The position numbers and the translations under genes are program-made. DNA of 64,000 bases from Punica granatum (Eukaryota; Streptophyta; Magnoliopsida; Myrtales; Lythraceae), in the NCBI RefSeq assembly GCF_007655135.1, contig NC_045129.1:25084274-25148273 (forward strand), given 5' to 3'. Within the stretch, counting starts at the first letter, position 1. Each line of letters opens with the position of its first letter. Below the pieces are notes generated by a model. That model had not been told where the DNA came from and made no database searches. It worked only from the letters and a program-made list of their open reading frames with translations. Shown here one piece after another: positions 45,261 to 58,100 of the stretch.

Positions 45261-48032
45261 GCATCAAATTGATCTCGTTCCTGGTTTTGCTTTACCTAAT
45301 CGACCGGCATATTGGTGCAATCCGAATGAGGCCAAGGAGCTGCAACGGCAAGTGAATGAATTGCTTGAGAAGGGTTACATACAGGAGTCCATGAGCCCAT
45401 GTTCTGTACCAGCACTTTTGGTGCCCAAGAAGGATGGATCGATGAGAATGTGCGTCGATAGTCGGGCCATCAACAAGATTACAGTAAAATATCGTTACCC
45501 CATTCCTCGACTAGATGATATGCTTGATGAGTTGAATGGTTCGAAAGTGTTTTCAAAGATCGATCTGAAAAGTGGATATCATCAAATCCGCATGAAAGAG
45601 GGAGATGAGTGGAAGACAGCTTTCAAGACCAAGCATGGCCTATATGAGTGGATGGTCATGCCATTCGGATTATCCAATGCTTCGAGCACCTTTATGAGAC
45701 CGATGAACCATGTCTTGCGGGAATTCATTGGCCATTTTATTGTTGTCTACTTCGATGACATTTTGGTCTACAGCAAGACCCTTGAGGAGCATGCCGGGCA
45801 TCTTGGGAGTCTTCGAAACTCTAAGACGAGAGAAATTATACGGGAATATAAAGAAGTGTCGATTCTGCCAGGAAAAAGTCGTCTTTCTAGGCTTTGTTAT
45901 CTCTCAGCAGGGGGTCGAGGTTGATGAGGAAAAGGTCAAGGCCATTCGGGAGTGGCCCACTCCCACTACTGCATCCGAGGTGAGGAGTTTCCATGGCTTG
46001 GCATCCTTTTATAGGAGATTTGTGAAAAATTTCAGTACTATACTTGCTCCATTAATTGAATGTACGAAGAAGGGTACCGAGTTCAAGTGGGGTGAATCAG
46101 CCCAAAGAAGTTTTGAGAGCATCAAAGACAAGTTGTGTGCAGCTCCTATCTTAACCCTACCCGACTTCTCTAAGACGTTCGAGATCGACTGTGATGCTTC
46201 GGCAGTTGGAATTGGAGCTGTTCTTATGCAAGACAAATGCCTAATAGCTTATTTCAGTGAGAAGCTAAGTGGTGCGAGTCTGAACTACTCGACGTACGAT
46301 AAGGAGTTTTATGCTCTGATCCGGGCTCTTGAGACGTGGGAACACTACTTACTCCCCAAGGAGTTTGTCATTCACACCGATCACGAGTCCCTAAAGCATT
46401 TGAAGGGACAAAATAAGCTGAATCGAAGGCATGCCAAATGGGTGGAATACTTGTAGATATTTCCTTATGTCATCAAATACAAACAAGGAAATATTAATAT
46501 CGTGGCTGATGCCCTATCTCGAAGGTATGCATTGATTTCACTCATGAATGCTAAGCTGCTTGGGTTTGAACTGATTAAGAGTCAGTATGTGGATGATCCC
46601 TATTTTTCTCCAATTCGTTTGGCTTGCGATAAGGGCGCTGTTGATGGGTATTATCTGCATGATGGATACTTGTATAAGCTTGGCAAACTTTACATTCCGA
46701 GTGGATCTGTTCGTGAGTTATTAGTGCGAGAGGCTCATGCTGGGGGTTTAGCCGGCCATTTCGGAGAGAAGAAGACTCTTGAGATGGTCAAGGAGCATTT
46801 CTACTGGCCAAAAATGATTTGGGACGTGCACCGGATTATTGAACGATGTATTACTTGCAAGAAGGCAAAAAGCAAGGAGGCTCCCCATGGCCTATATATG
46901 CCTATGCCGGTACCGGACCAGCCATGGATTGATCTGAGTATGGATTTCGTACTTGGCTTACCAAGGACTCAGAGGGGCAAAGACTCGATTCTGGTAGTGG
47001 TTGATCGCTTCTCTAAGATGGCTCATTTCATTCCATGTCACAAGTTCGATGATGTTACCCATGTTGCTGATTTGTTCTTCAAAGAAGTGGTGAGGATGCA
47101 TGGTATTCCTATGAGCATTGTGTCTGATCGGGACCTTAAGTTCCTAAGTTACTTTTGGAAGACCTTATGGGCGAAGCGTGGAACTAAATTGCTATTCAGT
47201 ACGGCATGTCATCCGCAAACTAATGGTCAAACAGAAGTGGTAAATCGTTCTTTCTCCGTCTTTGATTCGAGCTGCTGTGAGTAAAAACTTGAAGAGTTGG
47301 GATACTTGCCTTGCACTGGTTCAATTCTCTTATAATCGGAGCATCCATAACACTACTAGGAAGACTCCTTTCGAAGTGGTTTATGGCTTCAATCCTATTA
47401 CACCCCTTGATTTGGCACCCTTACCAACCAGTTCAAGATTTTGTTTCGATGGCAAGAAACGGGCTGAGCAGATCAAAGCATTGCATGAGCAAGTGAAGAA
47501 GCAGATTAAGAAGAAGAACGCAGCATATGCTCAGGGCGCGAACAAAGGAAGGAAGCCAGTTCATTTCAATCCAGGTGATCTTGTTTGGATTCACCTTCGT
47601 AAGGAGAGGTTTCCAAGTAAGAGAAAGAGTAAGCTGATGCCGCGGGCTGAGGGTCCATTTCTTATCAAGGAGAAGGTTAACGACAATGCCTACAAGATTG
47701 AGTTACCCGATGATTATAATGTTTCAGCAACCTTCAATGTGAGGGACCTATCTCTATATTTTGAAGATGAAGAAGATATGGATTTGAGGGCAAATCCTTC
47801 CGAACCGGGAGGGGATGATGTGCCCAAAAATGCAGTCCAAGACGAGGCCAGATCTAGTTCGGGTCCTATCACTCGTTTCATGGCCAAGAAGCTTGTTGCA
47901 ACACTCCCCGGGCCCTTTACCTTACTTAAGTGCTTGGAAATAGGAGACGAGGAGTCCAGCCCGAAGTTAGGAGTCCAGCCATATTTTAAAAGACTTCAGC
48001 TGTTACGAGAAGATAATATTTCTATGATATAG
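45261..48032 (+). pseudogene. Gypsy-3 RT, RNase H and integrase
   Basis: RT runs from about 45350 with '[20 protein letters not shown]' and the active site YFDD near 45750. A frameshift lies near 45800. RNase H has '[14 protein letters not shown]' near 46180. A TAG is at 46454. The integrase zinc finger is near 46735-46870 (His-His-Cys-X2-Cys). The catalytic core has 'SMDFVLGLP' (about 46940), 'IVSDRD' (about 47120) and 'NGQTEVVNR' (about 47220). A frameshift falls near 47255, then the C-terminal GPFLIKEKVNDNAYK region (about 47650). The reading frame passes into the 3' LTR at 47819 and stops at 48030. All motifs are present but scattered over frames. Confidence 0.88.
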
Positions 48033-48449
48033 TTTCCCTTAATTAGATATTATTTCCTATATTAGCTTGAGTCAGCAATCTTAAGTTTCATATTTCAGAT
48101 TATTACATTACTCTATTTTAGGAAAGTAATCTGGAGAATATTAGATGTCAGTTTCCTATTCTAGAGTCAAGAGGGGTGTCTTCCCTCTATATAAATATGC
48201 ACCTTATTGTAAGAGAGGAAGACGGAGAATTTGATGAATTTTTGAATGAAATTGCTTAGAGCGTTTCTTATCTTTTCTTATCTAAACAAGTTCATTGTTT
48301 AGTGGCGAAAACCCCGATTCTTATCGTTCTTCCTTGAGCGTGGCGAATCAACCCGACTTTTCTTACTCGTGGCGAGTCATCTTATCGAGTGAGTTCTGTT
48401 GGTTCTACCATCCACCCTTCTTACCCAGTTCTGGTTCGTGAGTCTATCA
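47819..48449 (+). repeat. Gypsy-3 3' LTR
   Basis: 631 bp, a near copy of 42709-43343 with a 4-base loss in the TTTCTTTC stretch near 48420. It contains the last ~70 codons of pol. Confidence 0.9.
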
Positions 48450-48460
48450 TTCTTTTATTG

Positions 48461-48800
48461 TAATCAAAAAAATTCTTTGGGCAGTGAAGACCGACCTCGA
48501 GTTGGTGTGGGAGTTAGTGCATGGAAGGTTATTGTTGAGGTTAATTCCGAGGTGGTTGTCTCATTGCTATGGTCTAACAGAGAACATGCCAGGGCCAATG
48601 ATGCGATCACTAGAGCCATCCGGGCTTTATTATTACACGATTGGACGGTAGTGGTGGAGCATATATATCGAGAAAGTAATTAATATACGGACTGGTTAGC
48701 AAATCATGCACTCCCGCTACCACTTGGCGCTCATAGATTTAGCCACTGCCTGGACGGGCTCGATTTTGTTCTGTTTGGTGATATTGTAGGGACTGCAATG
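48461..48800 (+). pseudogene. Plant RNase H-like (LINE-type) fragment
   Basis: Plus-strand frame: 'VIVEVNSEVVVSLLW' near 48525-48570, 'HIYRESN' near 48660, then past a TAA 'YTDWLANHALPLPLG' near 48690-48735. This matches the second half of RNase H-like (RVT_3 type) domains found in plant LINEs and related gene fragments. The 5' part is absent because Gypsy-3 lies next to it and no remnant is seen left of 42699. Inactive fragment. Confidence 0.65.
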
Positions 48801-49135
48801 CCTTGCTCATGTACTTGCTTGTTTCTATTAATGCATTAGAGCAGCTCCGTATTTTCACCCCAAAAAAATTCTTTTGAATTCACTCAAAAAATAAATTCTT
48901 TTGAAAAAATATTCATAACAGTGCTAGAGTCCTCGATTCGCTTCCGCTATGACTGTGAAAATTATTTTAAGTGATTTATGTCAAGACGAGGAAGTTGTGC
49001 AAATTGTTAGGTCATTGAAAATGGGTGAGGTTTACTCGGAATCCAGTACAATAATGGTTAGTTTTTCTTTTTCCTAAGAACTTATCGCAATTACGCATTA
49101 TTTTTCCTTTGATAGATTATGATCCTTTACCCAAA

Positions 49136-49138
<3 letters not shown>

Positions 49139-49174
<36 letters not shown>
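49139..49174. repeat. (TA)n microsatellite
   Basis: An uninterrupted TA run of about 35 bp next to the left end of the foldback element. Confidence 0.95.
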
Positions 49175-49179
<5 letters not shown>

Positions 49180-50615
49180 TTTTAGTCCTATAAGTTTGAA
49201 AAGTGTCAATTAGTCATATATGTTTTGTCCGTTAGATAGTTTGGGTCCATTTTGTGAATGACTATTAACAGAGTGCTTATGTGGATGTGACGGTGAAAAT
49301 CTTTTTCTAGTTGTTCACGGAATTAATATGTGACACGAAATATAATTATGTAGCAATTTCACTTGTCGGGAAAAAAAAAACAACCGTGCAAAACCCAACA
49401 AAATCGTCCAAAAATGCAAAAAAGTCCACAAATCCAAAAGTTCCCAACTCGAAGAATAGCATAGAACATAGCCCTGAAATCTCCCAAAATTCCCAAATTC
49501 GAAGGCTTCGATGAGAGCTCTTAAGCCCCATAATCTCCAAATCAAAGTTTTGAAGCTGGAATCCTAAATCCCCAACCGAAGTTCTGCAGCTTGAACCCAA
49601 AATCCCCCAATTCGAAGAACAAAAATTCGAAAATCTCCCAACCTGTAGTTGCTTACTGAAAATTCTTCCGATAATGGACAATCTCACTTGTCGAGGAGCG
49701 AGAAAACAAGATTGGAGCAATGCATGGAAGGATGGAGTCGACCAGAACTTGAAGATTAAGGAATTTAAGAAGAATCAATTGGATGATTTAGGGATTTTGA
49801 TCATTTTGATTTTGGATCTGGGGCACCATCCACTTGTGAAGGGGCTGCTTTTTTTACTCTTCCGTTTTTTACTCTGATGCTCTTTTCATTTTGGGCCAAT
49901 CACCTAGAAATGCACAACATTTACATTTTTTTTCTTAAATATAGCACGATCTTTTAAAAAATAGCACAGAGAAGCACGATCTTTGTATTTTTCCCAAACA
50001 TAACACGATCTTTGAAAAGTAGCATAGAAAGACGTAATCTTTACACTTTTTTTCCAAAATATAGCCCGACTTTTAAAAAGTAGTACACAAAAGCATGACC
50101 TTCAAGTACGATCTTCTTTTTTAACGTACTAGAAGTGCAGCTAAACCTGAAAGTCGTGTCTTCTATGCTATTTTTTAAAGGTTGTGCTATATTTATGAAA
50201 AAATACGAATGTCGTACTTTTCTGTGCTACTCTCCAAATATTGTGCAATATTTAAAAAAATACAACGGTCGTATCTTTTTATGTTATTTTCTAAAGGTCC
50301 AATTATATCTATGAAAAAGTGCAAATGTTGTGCTTTTTATGTAATTAACCCTTTCATTTTTATTCTAAAATCCTACTTTTTATATTATATTATATATATA
50401 TATATATATTAAAATGCAGATTTTGTTTTTAAGTTTTGCCACATAATTGCATTTTGTGCCACATATTAAATGTGAACAATTGAAAGAAGATTTAACACCA
50501 TCACGTTCACATAGGCGTTCCTTTAATGGTTATTGATAAAATGGACCAAAACTATCTAGCGGACAAAACGTATAGGACTAATATAGCATTTTTCAAACAT
50601 ATAGGACTAATTCGG
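49180..50615. mobile_element. Long-TIR foldback (MULE-like) element
   Basis: About 1.43 kb flanked by inverted repeats of roughly 190 bp (49183-49370 and 50425-50612). The left begins TTAGTCCTATAAGTTTGAAA and the right is its mirror, ending TATAGGACTAATTCGG. Both arms share GTTTTGTCCG, GATAGTTT and a TTGTTCAC...TTAATATGTG block. The interior has a second inverted pair (about 49910-50110 versus 50130-50345) made of repeated AGCACGATCTTT words. No transposase is seen. Long terminal inverted repeats without coding sequence suit a non-autonomous Mutator-like element. The target duplication was not determined. Confidence 0.65.
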
Positions 50616-52395
50616 CACTTTTCAAAGTAATCTTGGGAACTAGCCGCAACAAAATGAAGGAATGATGAAAATTTTGGTTGTTATTACGGAAGATTATAGT
50701 TAAAAATGGAAAACTAGAAAGGCTAAATACATTGCTTATGGTTGACCGAAAAGTACATTGCTTATATTCACAAACGCGAGGATATAAACTTTCTTCTGAT
50801 CATCAAAAGATGATGGTTCAGTAGATGAATGCCTTTAGACGAAAAACTTTTAAAGTAACATTAATTACTCCTTTTGCACAAAATATAAAAGTAACAGTTC
50901 TCGTGAAAGTGGATTTAACACAATGAATGTACGCCATCGTCTGATAATCAAGACATTTTAAATTCGATTCTTGTAATTGGACTATCTGTACACTTTTATT
51001 AGTTATTAGGAGATCTATTTCATTATATTAATCCCATGAGTATTCTTTATGACAAAAAAAAAGTACAATTCAAAACAGAAAGATGGGCAAATATTTTGAT
51101 ATGATCGAATAGTCTTTCTTTACAAATAACATATTTATTGATAGCAAGCAATATCAACTCTCCTATGAAGAAAAAACATAAATTCAAATTCCGAGAAATC
51201 CACCTTTGAAGAGAGAAAATAACCTTATCTATTTAATTTCTAGAATTACAAGAAAAAATACCTGCTACAATTTTAATTCTTAATTATTCTCTTTTCAATA
51301 AGCAGCTTTCCTCCCAAACTCTCCAACTCGGAGGGTTGAGGATATGTAACGAATTTTATACGTCCGTCTATCCCTCGATCCCCTATACTCCAAAAGGAAC
51401 TCCCACTCCAACTATAATATTTCCACGTATTAATAATCCCTCAATGCAAAAGAAAGTGCCAGAGTAATATAATAAAATAATCGAATAATAAACGCATGCT
51501 AAGATTAGGCGCGTTTCATTTTCTCTAGTAGGTCCCCGCATGAGCTCACTGAAGCAGAATATATTTGGTAAATGTCCGAAGTCGTTCATTTTTATAAGCA
51601 CATGTGCCACCCAATATTTGGGACCATATATGGAGGTTGGTCCCTTGCATATTTATATAATTTCCCATTAACAACCATGATACCAACAAATCAGCGTTTG
51701 GAAGTGATATATAATATTAAGAATTGTTAAGCGTATTATCATTAAATAAACTAAAGCTATATAAAGCATCATTTTTAAGGAATCAATCAAAAGAATAGAG
51801 CTATTTAAAATTAACAGAGATTGCGTCGAATCACATTGCAACTAGCTGGGTATATTGTATCAAACATTTACACTACGTTTGGTTGGGGCCATGAATTAAA
51901 TAAGAAGAATCCATCCATCCATCCAAATCTATTTATAGATATTTAAGTTAGACTTCCAAGTATCGTGCAATATAAGGCATTCGTTCATGTAATAAAAATG
52001 TGCCATGTCAGCGCGCAATTTGAGAAGTTTTGTAGCATATAAACATGTCATATCAGCACGGTGAGAATTGCACTTTTGACCATTCATCTTCTTTTTTTTG
52101 CTGAATAATCCTTCCTCTTAATTACAGACAAATGAATTCACGTCAATCTCATTCAGTTGACACACATGTATGAGCACCTTAATTACTTGCTTTGTTCATT
52201 ATTTTAGTGTAAAGGTGAAAATAATAAATATGGAAAATATTTAGGCCAAAATAATAAATATTAATGTAACAAAGACAAATTCTTCCTATTGCCAATACAT
52301 AGAGGTGTATGCTCCACATAGAAAAAGCAACATTGTACTATTTGGGTAAATTCTTTCTAAGACAACTGCCTCCAAATAAGATAACCAATCAACCA
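50616..52395. other. AT-rich spacer, no gene seen
   Basis: About 1.8 kb of AT-rich sequence without a recognisable gene. A CTACGTTTGGTTGGGGCC word near 51873 resembles a MITE end, but no partner was found. Confidence 0.45.
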
Positions 52396-52695
52396 TTAAT
52401 TACTTATTTTGTACATTATCTTAGCGTAAAAAAGACACCCCAGCCTTGGTTGGGCTTGGCTCGCTGGCTCCTTGTAAAATCTATGAAAGTAGTCCAATAC
52501 TATTTTTCGTAATACATCATCTAAACGCCAGGTTCTATCCTCCTTTTGTAAGCCCTCAATTCGAAGTACTTTCCTTTTGATGATAGCCTTCAAATGGAAG
52601 TATCTCGTGTTGCGATCTCCTTTTTGCACCCATTCACTCCTTGACTTTTGAAACCATAGGAGTTCCTCCTACGCTAACAACTCTTGCGTCAGTGG
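52396..52695 (-). pseudogene. LINE ORF2 fragment
   Basis: The minus strand encodes 'EELLWFQKSRSEWVQKGDRNTRYFHLKAI' (as separate short motifs near 52570-52690) followed by 'DYFHRFYKEP' near 52470-52500. This is the segment between endonuclease and reverse transcriptase of plant L1-type LINEs, where 'GDRNT.YFH' is a landmark. One stop is seen at the start. It is truncated on both sides: the RT itself is not present and the plus-strand Tat element begins at about 52745. Confidence 0.75.
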
Positions 52696-52756
52696 AGCAA
52701 ACACTGACGGTGGAATCAAATCCATGAGGGGGCACCTTTAAGCATGTTTTGATGGA

Positions 52757-55163
52757 GTGGGCCCTAATGAAAAGAAGCTAAAAGTGAGAACCAGGTTGGC
52801 TCCAGATGTTCGAGAGTCGCTACTGGACTTTCTCTCCTACAACATAGACTGCATCGCCCAGCAAGCCTCGAATATGCTAGGATTAGACCCAAGTATTATA
52901 ACTCATCACTTGGGCATCAAAGAGGGAGTAAGGCCCGTTGTACAAAAGGTCAAACCCCTCGCAAGGGAAATGCTCGAAGCAATAAAGGCGAATGTAGAAA
53001 AACTGAAGAAAGCAAGGTTCATTCGCGAAGTCATATTCCAAGCCTGGGTCGCGAATACCGTGCTCGTCAAGAAGAGTAATGGCAAATAGACAATGTGCTT
53101 GGACTACATTGATCTGAACAAATCTTGCCCAAAGGACGCCTACCCCCTACCACGCATTGACCAATTGGTAGATTCCACTGCAGGCAATGAGCTGCTGATG
53201 TTCATGGACGCTTACTCTAGATACAACTAAATCAGGATGCACCCTCTCGACGAGGAGCACACAACATTCTACATGAATAATGGGATCTGATGTTACAAGG
53301 TCATGCCCTTGGGACTGAAGAATGCTCGAGCAACCTATCAGAGACTAGTCAATAGAATGTTCATGAAGCAGCTGGGCAAGAATGTTGAAGCCTATGTGGA
53401 CGACATGATTGTCAAGTCCCACCTTGCCGCTTGGCACCACACGAACTTGGAGGAGACGTTCGCGACGCTTCGTAGGCACCAGCTGAAGTTAAACCACGAA
53501 AAAGTGCCTTTGGGGCCAAATCTAGAAAGTTTTTGGGATTTATGATCACGCAGTGAGGTATTGAGGCCAATTCGGAGAAGGTCCAAGCTGTCCTAGACAT
53601 GGCATCGCTGAAGCCCCCTCATGATTTCTAGAGACTGATTGGGAGGTTCGCAGCACTTAGTCGCTTTCTGGCCCAATCTGGAGACAAGTGCCATGTCTTC
53701 TTCAAGGTCTCGAAAGGGGCAAGGAATTTTGAATGGACATGCGAGTACGAAGCAGCTTTCCAGGCAGTCTAAGAGCACCTCCATTCGCTACCTGTGCTAG
53801 CTAAGCCTCGTGTAAGGGAAACTTTTATATGTCTACATGGGTGTCTCTAAGACTACGATAAGATCGATTTTGGTTCGCGAAGAAGGTATACTACAGCGAC
53901 CGGTCTACTACTCGAGCAAGGTCACGTTATAAGTAAAGAAGAATTACTTTGTTATCAAGAAGTGTCCCACATTATAATCATCAAGAAACTTAGGCCCTAC
54001 TCCATGGCTCACATTATAATCGTCAGGACTAATCGACCACTAAAGCAAGTCTTTAAGCGTCCTAACGCTTCTGGATGAATGATCAAGTGGGTAGTCGAGT
54101 TTGGGCAATTTGACCCAGACTACGCCCCAAGAACAACAATCAAGGCACAAGCTCTTGCAGATTTCATCAACGAGGCGACGAGATCTGCAGAGATCGAGAT
54201 CGACGAAGCTTGCATGCATTGAGGACAAACACTGGATTCTCTAACTAATGGATCCTCTACAGCAAGGGCCTCGGGCGCTGGATGTGTCCTTAGTCCCCCA
54301 GAAGGGGAGCCCTTGAAGTACGCTCTAGTGCTCACCTTCTCAACCACAAATAATGAAATAGAATATAAAACCCTAATCACAAGACTCCTAATAGCGAAGG
54401 GGGTCGGAATAACCAACCTCCAAGTCAAATTTTGACTCCCAGCTTGTAGTACAACAAGTCTCGAATCAGTGCGAGGCCAAAGAAGATAGGATGAGTAGGT
54501 ACGTTGATAAAGCGATCGCCCTCCTTTCCGGATTCCCTAAGGTAGTCATGGAGCAAGTACCATGTGAAGAAAACACAATGGTGGATTCTCTGAGCAAATT
54601 GGCTACTGAGGACCTAGAAGCAAAAGGGGTCTACTTTGTGGAGTTGCTCAGGAAAGAGGAAAGTCATTCTCGGGGCATCATAATGAATGTAGAGGAGGAG
54701 AAGTGCTGGATGACTCCCATCAAGGAGTACCCTGAGAAAGCTATTCTCCCGAGTAACCCCCTAGAAGCGAAGCGCCTATAGAATAAGGCAATTCAGTATA
54801 CCCTATTAAATGGGGTACTCTATAATCGGGGATATTCAAAGCCCATGTTGCATTGTCTGTCACCTACGGATGCAAACTACGTTCATCGTGAACTAGATGA
54901 TGGAATTGCTAGAGCGCACAAGGAAGTGAAGAACATTGCCCGTAAAGCGCTTAGGGAAGGATGCTACTGGCCTACCATGAGAGTTGATGCCCAGGGACTG
55001 GTTCAAAAGTGCCAGAGTTGCCAGCAGTACGTGAAGAGTGTCGGAGGACCTCCATAGAGCTTACACCAATCCTAGCTACGTGGTCATTCTTAACTTGGGG
55101 CATCGACATCATGGGACTGCTCCCACTTGCTTTTGGTAGGTGAAAATTTATCATTGTAGCTGT
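52757..55163 (+). pseudogene. Gypsy-4 RT, RNase H 1/2 and integrase N-terminus
   Basis: From about 52765 the frame gives the RT approach region ('LGLDPSIITHHLGIK' near 52880), then 'DLNKSCPKDAYPLPRIDQLV' near 53110-53170 and the active site 'YVDDMIVKS' near 53393. The RNase H regions are heavily degraded (53550-54480) with remnants such as 'PPEGEPLKYALVLTFS' (second RNase H, about 54300). An open stretch follows at 54491-54781. The integrase zinc finger is near 54880-55025 (His and CQSCQQY). 'WGIDIMG' (55095) and 'FIIVAV' (55150) lie just before the solo LTR. More than ten stops or frameshifts. It cannot be active. Confidence 0.85.
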
Positions 55164-58100
55164 TGTGCGAACTCGTATCCGGTAACGACGTGTGAATGGC
55201 GTCAAGGGGCGCGTAAATGAGCAAATGGATGGGAGTCGTCACTTTTCTGTTTAAGGTCTTAGGACTTCCGGTTGGAGATATGCCCAAATCTAGGGTGCAT
55301 GATACGATACCTCCTAGGCTTTTAGAAGTCATGGTCTGCGGAAACAAAAATCTATGTTCGGGAGTCCTGTTACGACCAAGTTTTCTCGATCACCCAAGAA
55401 TTGGTACTTAGCTTATCTAGGGAGCTGTCGGTTTTATATGCCAAGTTGTTTATGGTTCCGCATATCTCACTCGTAAATTGATCCCAAAAATACAAGAGAC
55501 TTGAATTGAAGGGATGTATCTGATTATATAGGAGCGACCCATATGCATGATAAGCCTACTCACTTTTTGTCTTTTATTTTTCCCATTTCTGTGGTTTTCT
55601 AATAATAAATGCTACCAATTATTCATACAAATGCATTAATAAATTCAATGATGCATCTTTTTTATTTTTCATGAAATGAAATCTATCCTAAGCCGATTAT
55701 ATATGCATCCTAAACTACATGCTTCTATTTATCGATTTTTCTTAAAAGTCGAATGCATTGACCTACAACTAATCAGTTTGTTTGAGATGGGCCACCTCAT
55801 ATGATCAAACTCATCCGATCAACTCATTCTTGTACCGCTCATGACCTCATGCACGTTAGGCCTAGGATTTATAATTATCGATCAAAATACAATGAAATGA
55901 ACTCGTGAATTCTCAATTGGCTACCCGACCCGATACATGAAAGTTCACTTGTCTTTTTCCATGTTCCTAACCTAGGTCACTCAAATACATCAAAATATGC
56001 CATAGTGAAATCAGATTTCTCGAGGCTAACATGTGTTGGTCGATATGATCTCATGCTCACCATGAAAGAGATCCCAGACTACAAATACATTCTTAATTAT
56101 CAAACATGCGACAAAACATGTTTTGATCGAGGATATAATGTTTAAGTCCAATTTTAATTTTAAAAATGGGAAAGGAGGCTAGGGCCAACCTAATGGGCCT
56201 TAATTGGGCCGAATGGGCCCAACTAGGCCCAATGGGTCGAATCAAGTCCACATTGGCTATCAGGTCACCACTAGGGTCCTAAAGGTCTGACCGGGTCTGT
56301 GACGGCAAGATATTCGCTTTCTTGATTCCAGTCGCACTAAAATTTTAGGGTTTTGACTCGATTCACGTGTTAAGTCACAATATCTTGTATCTTAAATGGT
56401 TCAGGCCGATCTCGTGATAAATTAAATCCCGATTTTAAGCAGAGTCTACATGATTAATCTGGTTTGTGTGGGGTTCTAATTAAAAATGACAATAAGCACT
56501 CCAAAACATACAAACATGGCACACACGATCACATCATCATTTTATTTATTGATTTTAAGCTCGAGTGGAGCAATTAAACCGATTTAATGTCCATACCTGA
56601 TCTTGTTCATTAAGGCCGAATGTACATGGATTTCATTTCCTGTCGGTTCGTTCTTGTTTCACACAACCAGTTTTAGGTCCAATCCTTTAAATATCAAGTT
56701 CGTGTTTGGGCCGGTTTGTTTTCATCGCAAATCCCAGTTTTAACAAAAGTCGAATTTAATTATTAAACCGATTCGTGCTAGTTATCGAGCAAAATAACAT
56801 TTCATGATATCCTCGAGTAAATTATCAAATCATCCATGAAAGAAGTACCTAAGCATGCCTTCAACTTTTGTACTTCTCCCAAGCTAATGTTGGGAGGAAC
56901 CACGAGAACCTCGAATTTCCTCACAAACCAAAGTTGGAATGGGTTGTCCTGGTGTGTTCCAGTAGCTAGACAGTACAGCAGCAGCTCAACACGGACAAGA
57001 GCGACACCTGGGAAGTAGAGTAGCAGCGGGAGATCTTAAATGAGCTCGAGGAGGACAGCAGATATGCAAGTAACTCGATGGAGAGATGGGACGGCAGTTG
57101 CACAGTTCCAATGACTTCAAAGGGGGGCAGCCATGGTTCAATGGAGCTCGAGGAGGGGTTGGATAGCACGACAGTAAGCAGAGCAACAGGAGCAAGAACA
57201 AAGGGGCACGAGAAGCAATAGTAGTAGCAGCTTAGTGGGGCGAGCAGCAGGAGGACGTAGCCCTGATAGTAAAGAAAGAAAGAGAAGTGAGAGACCAACA
57301 ACTGAACAAGAAACTGATGAAGATGGCCGAAAGAGGGAAGATGGTGATGGCTGGAGGTCACGCTAGTGATGAAAGGAAGATGAGGACAAATAAGGAAGTG
57401 ATGAAGATGAGAGAAGAAGAGGGAGCGGATGTGGCTGAGAGTGTTGAAGAAATGATGAGAAAGAAAGGCTGCAAATGGTTAATGGGGTGAAGGAGATGGA
57501 TGGGAATGAAGGTGATGATGAGGATTATCTATGTACTAGGGGCAAAGAGGGGAGGTTAGGATTGTGATGGTGATGAAGTGAAGGGAGGGAGATGCATGAA
57601 GGATAACAAAGAGGGGAGATGGTGGCTGGTGATGAAGGGAGAGGAGAAGCATCGAATGTGATGGAGGGAAATAAAGACGTGAAGGAGGGGAGGAAGAGAA
57701 GATTGGCATTGGTGGTGAAGGGTAGCAGTGACCAAGGAAAGATAGTGGGAAAAATGGTAGATTGGTCAGTTGAAGAAGAAGAATGTTGATGGCTATCGAG
57801 AGAGAGAGTGATTGAGGGAAAGAGAGAGAGCAACAGTAGAAGAAGCGGGGATGATGATGACGATGGTGATAGAGATGTAACACTTTTGCTGTAGCCCCTA
57901 GGAATAGTCGAAAGAGAGGGAGAGAAAGAGAGAGGGGGAGCAAGTTGATGGAGAAAGAGTGATGGAGATGATTGCGTTAGGATGGAAGATGTAGAGGATG
58001 GGATAGAGATGGCAGAGAATCGAGCAGCAGGGTAGGCGCCAAGGTTGAAGGTGGGCAGTGTAGGCAAATTGCAAAGGAAGAAGAAGAAGAAAAGAAAAGA

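Larger units (their letters stand above)
42709..48449 (+). mobile_element. Gypsy-3: Ty3/gypsy element with both LTRs, decayed
   Basis: A 5.74-kb plus-strand element: LTR (42709-43343), tRNA-Met-type primer site, gag, PR, RT, RNase H, integrase, LTR (47819-48449). Gypsy order (PR-RT-RH-INT) holds. LTRs differ at about 17 of 635 positions. Both flanks carry CTTTTATTG (42699-42707, 48452-48460), separated from the LTR ends by one and two bases. Five coding lesions plus an early stop make it inactive. The pol frame continues into the 3' LTR, a feature I associate with CRM-type chromoviruses. I did not see a clear chromodomain, so the lineage is left open. Confidence 0.88.

Noticed and set aside
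51873..51940. MITE end (CTACGTTTGGTTGGGGCC)
   Set aside because: No inverted partner was found within 1 kb on either side.
57525..58067. 180-codon minus-strand frame
   Set aside because: Low-complexity Ser/Leu/Pro translation of an AG-rich stretch inside the solo LTR.
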